Program-made: the position numbers and the translations under genes
Assembly (NCBI RefSeq): GCF_029029525.1
Contig: NZ_JAKJSC010000006.1
Span: forward strand, 124,001-188,000
DNA length: 64,000 bases
Source: Labilibaculum sp. DW002
Lineage (GTDB): Bacteria > Bacteroidota > Bacteroidia > Bacteroidales > Marinifilaceae
Direction: 5' to 3'
In this document: piece by piece, positions 63,528 to 64,000 of the stretch
Numbering within the stretch: position 1 is the stretch's first letter
Layout of the letters: the number at the start of each line of letters is the position of its first letter
The notes under the pieces: model-generated
Seen by the model: the letters and a program-made list of their open reading frames with translations, nothing else
Told to the model about the DNA's origin: nothing
Database searches by the model: none

Positions 63528-63965
63528 ACTGATATATTCTTCAGTACCTTCAATTTCAGTAATTAATTTCCCTACTGTTCTGTCGTTAAACAAATCGTAA
63601 AGTTGCTGGCGAATACCACCAAACTGACCGTGTACCGGACATGGATCTTGGTTGTTGGTATCGGTTTTGCAAGGACGCATACCAATTAAACAATTCTCAA
63701 ACATATCAAGTCCATCTACAATCTCAACGATATTCATCAAGCTAATTTCCATAGGATCCTTACCCAAACCAAAACCACCATGTGGTCCTTTAGTTGAGCT
63801 AAGGAGTTTTTGTCTGGCTAAGCTTTGAAGAATCTTACCCAAAAATGGAGTAGGAATTTCTAAATCTTCAGATATCTTTTTAATACCGATCTTCTTACCA
63901 TCCTGAGCATTTAAAGCCAAATAGATAACCGATCGGATTGCGTATTTACAAGTATTCGATAACAT
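63522..63965 (-). CDS. Rrf2-family transcription regulator with conserved cysteines
   Basis: A 147-residue regulator starting MLSNTCKYAIRSVIYLALNA at the ATG at 63963-63965; an ATG nine codons upstream is possible but outside the family's usual N-terminus. The winged helix (about 1-65) has the KISEDLEIPTPFLGKILQSL recognition region. Cysteines at about 92, 99 and 109 (ENCLIGMRPCK, DPCPVHGQF) are placed like the iron-sulfur ligands of IscR and RsrR. It may sense Fe-S cluster status, nitric oxide or redox state. The gene overlaps the end of the VanZ-like gene by 6 bases. Confidence 0.92.
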   Translation of the reverse strand: MLSNTCKYAIRSVIYLALNAQDGKKIGIKKISEDLEIPTPFLGKILQSLARQKLLSSTKGPHGGFGLGKDPMEISLMNIVEIVDGLDMFENCLIGMRPCKTDTNNQDPCPVHGQFGGIRQQLYDLFNDRTVGKLITEIEGTEEYISL

Positions 63966-64000
63966 TCTTATTCTTTCTATTTTACTCCACATTCATCTAA

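Noticed and set aside
1-64000. CRISPR arrays, insertion sequences, prophage, oriC DnaA-box cluster
   Set aside because: No regularly spaced repeats, no transposase or integrase, no phage genes, and no cluster of TTATCCACA boxes were seen; the origin is therefore only inferred to be near, not inside.

Overview
The window is AT-rich bacterial chromosome that reads as Bacteroidota, probably the Marinifilaceae/Marinilabiliales side of the class Bacteroidia (genus not determinable by eye). Grounds: TAnnTTTG promoter boxes instead of TATAAT, few Shine-Dalgarno sequences, DUF4292, EnvC-like and DUF4175-like envelope genes, a carboxypeptidase-regulatory TonB receptor, head-GIN protein, a YbeY with Asp at the third metal position, and many signal peptides and lipoboxes. 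No phage, insertion sequence, CRISPR array or rRNA was found. Most of the window is housekeeping and envelope biology.

Layout. 1-6.1 kb: end of a lipoate ligase gene (+), then uvrC, ade and mnmG (-); a perfect parS palindrome lies next to the mnmG stop codon beside two inverted repeats. 6.2-15.3 kb: a tight seven-gene minus-strand operon (nucleotidyltransferase, TPR protein, DUF4292 lipoprotein, EnvC-like LytM protein, large DUF4175-like membrane protein, RsbW-like ATPase, YbeY). 15.3-18.1 kb: dut, a polysaccharide flippase, a second parS-like site and a YccF protein. Two parS sites plus mnmG suggest the origin-proximal part of the chromosome. 18.1-25 kb: outer-membrane protein, ROK kinase, a peptide-export pair (HlyD adaptor and C39-peptidase ABC transporter) interrupted by an S23-type four-helix-bundle gene with terminal inverted repeats, and a Crp/Fnr regulator. 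25-33 kb: osmC, a GC-rich palindrome, pheS, two tandem cyclophilins, two identical tRNA-Val genes with a clear promoter and terminator, an ECF sigma factor with a membrane TPR partner, and asnS.

33-44 kb: membrane nucleotide cyclase, acyl-CoA ligase, then a TetR-tolC-adaptor-RND efflux operon with a clear palindromic operator; its RND permease gene carries a +1 frameshift. 44-51 kb: an unusual GH16-fold protein without the catalytic acids and with three helical repeats, a TonB-like protein, MORN and carboxypeptidase-regulatory small secreted proteins, comF, and a PhoB/PhoR-like two-component pair. 51-58.8 kb: a TonB receptor and a duplicated beta-helix lipoprotein, preceded by a 600-base region with 11-bp-phased TTAAC-like repeats that the adjacent PhoB-like regulator could bind; then rhodanese, hemW and a head-GIN protein. 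58.8-64 kb: a 1387-residue glycosyltransferase/phosphodiester-glycosidase fusion, a VanZ-like protein and an Rrf2 regulator.

The most notable candidates are the glycosyltransferase-NAGPA fusion, the GH16 pseudoenzyme, the paired parS sites, the 11-bp repeat arrays at the two-component/TonB locus, and the four-helix-bundle insertion inside the export operon.
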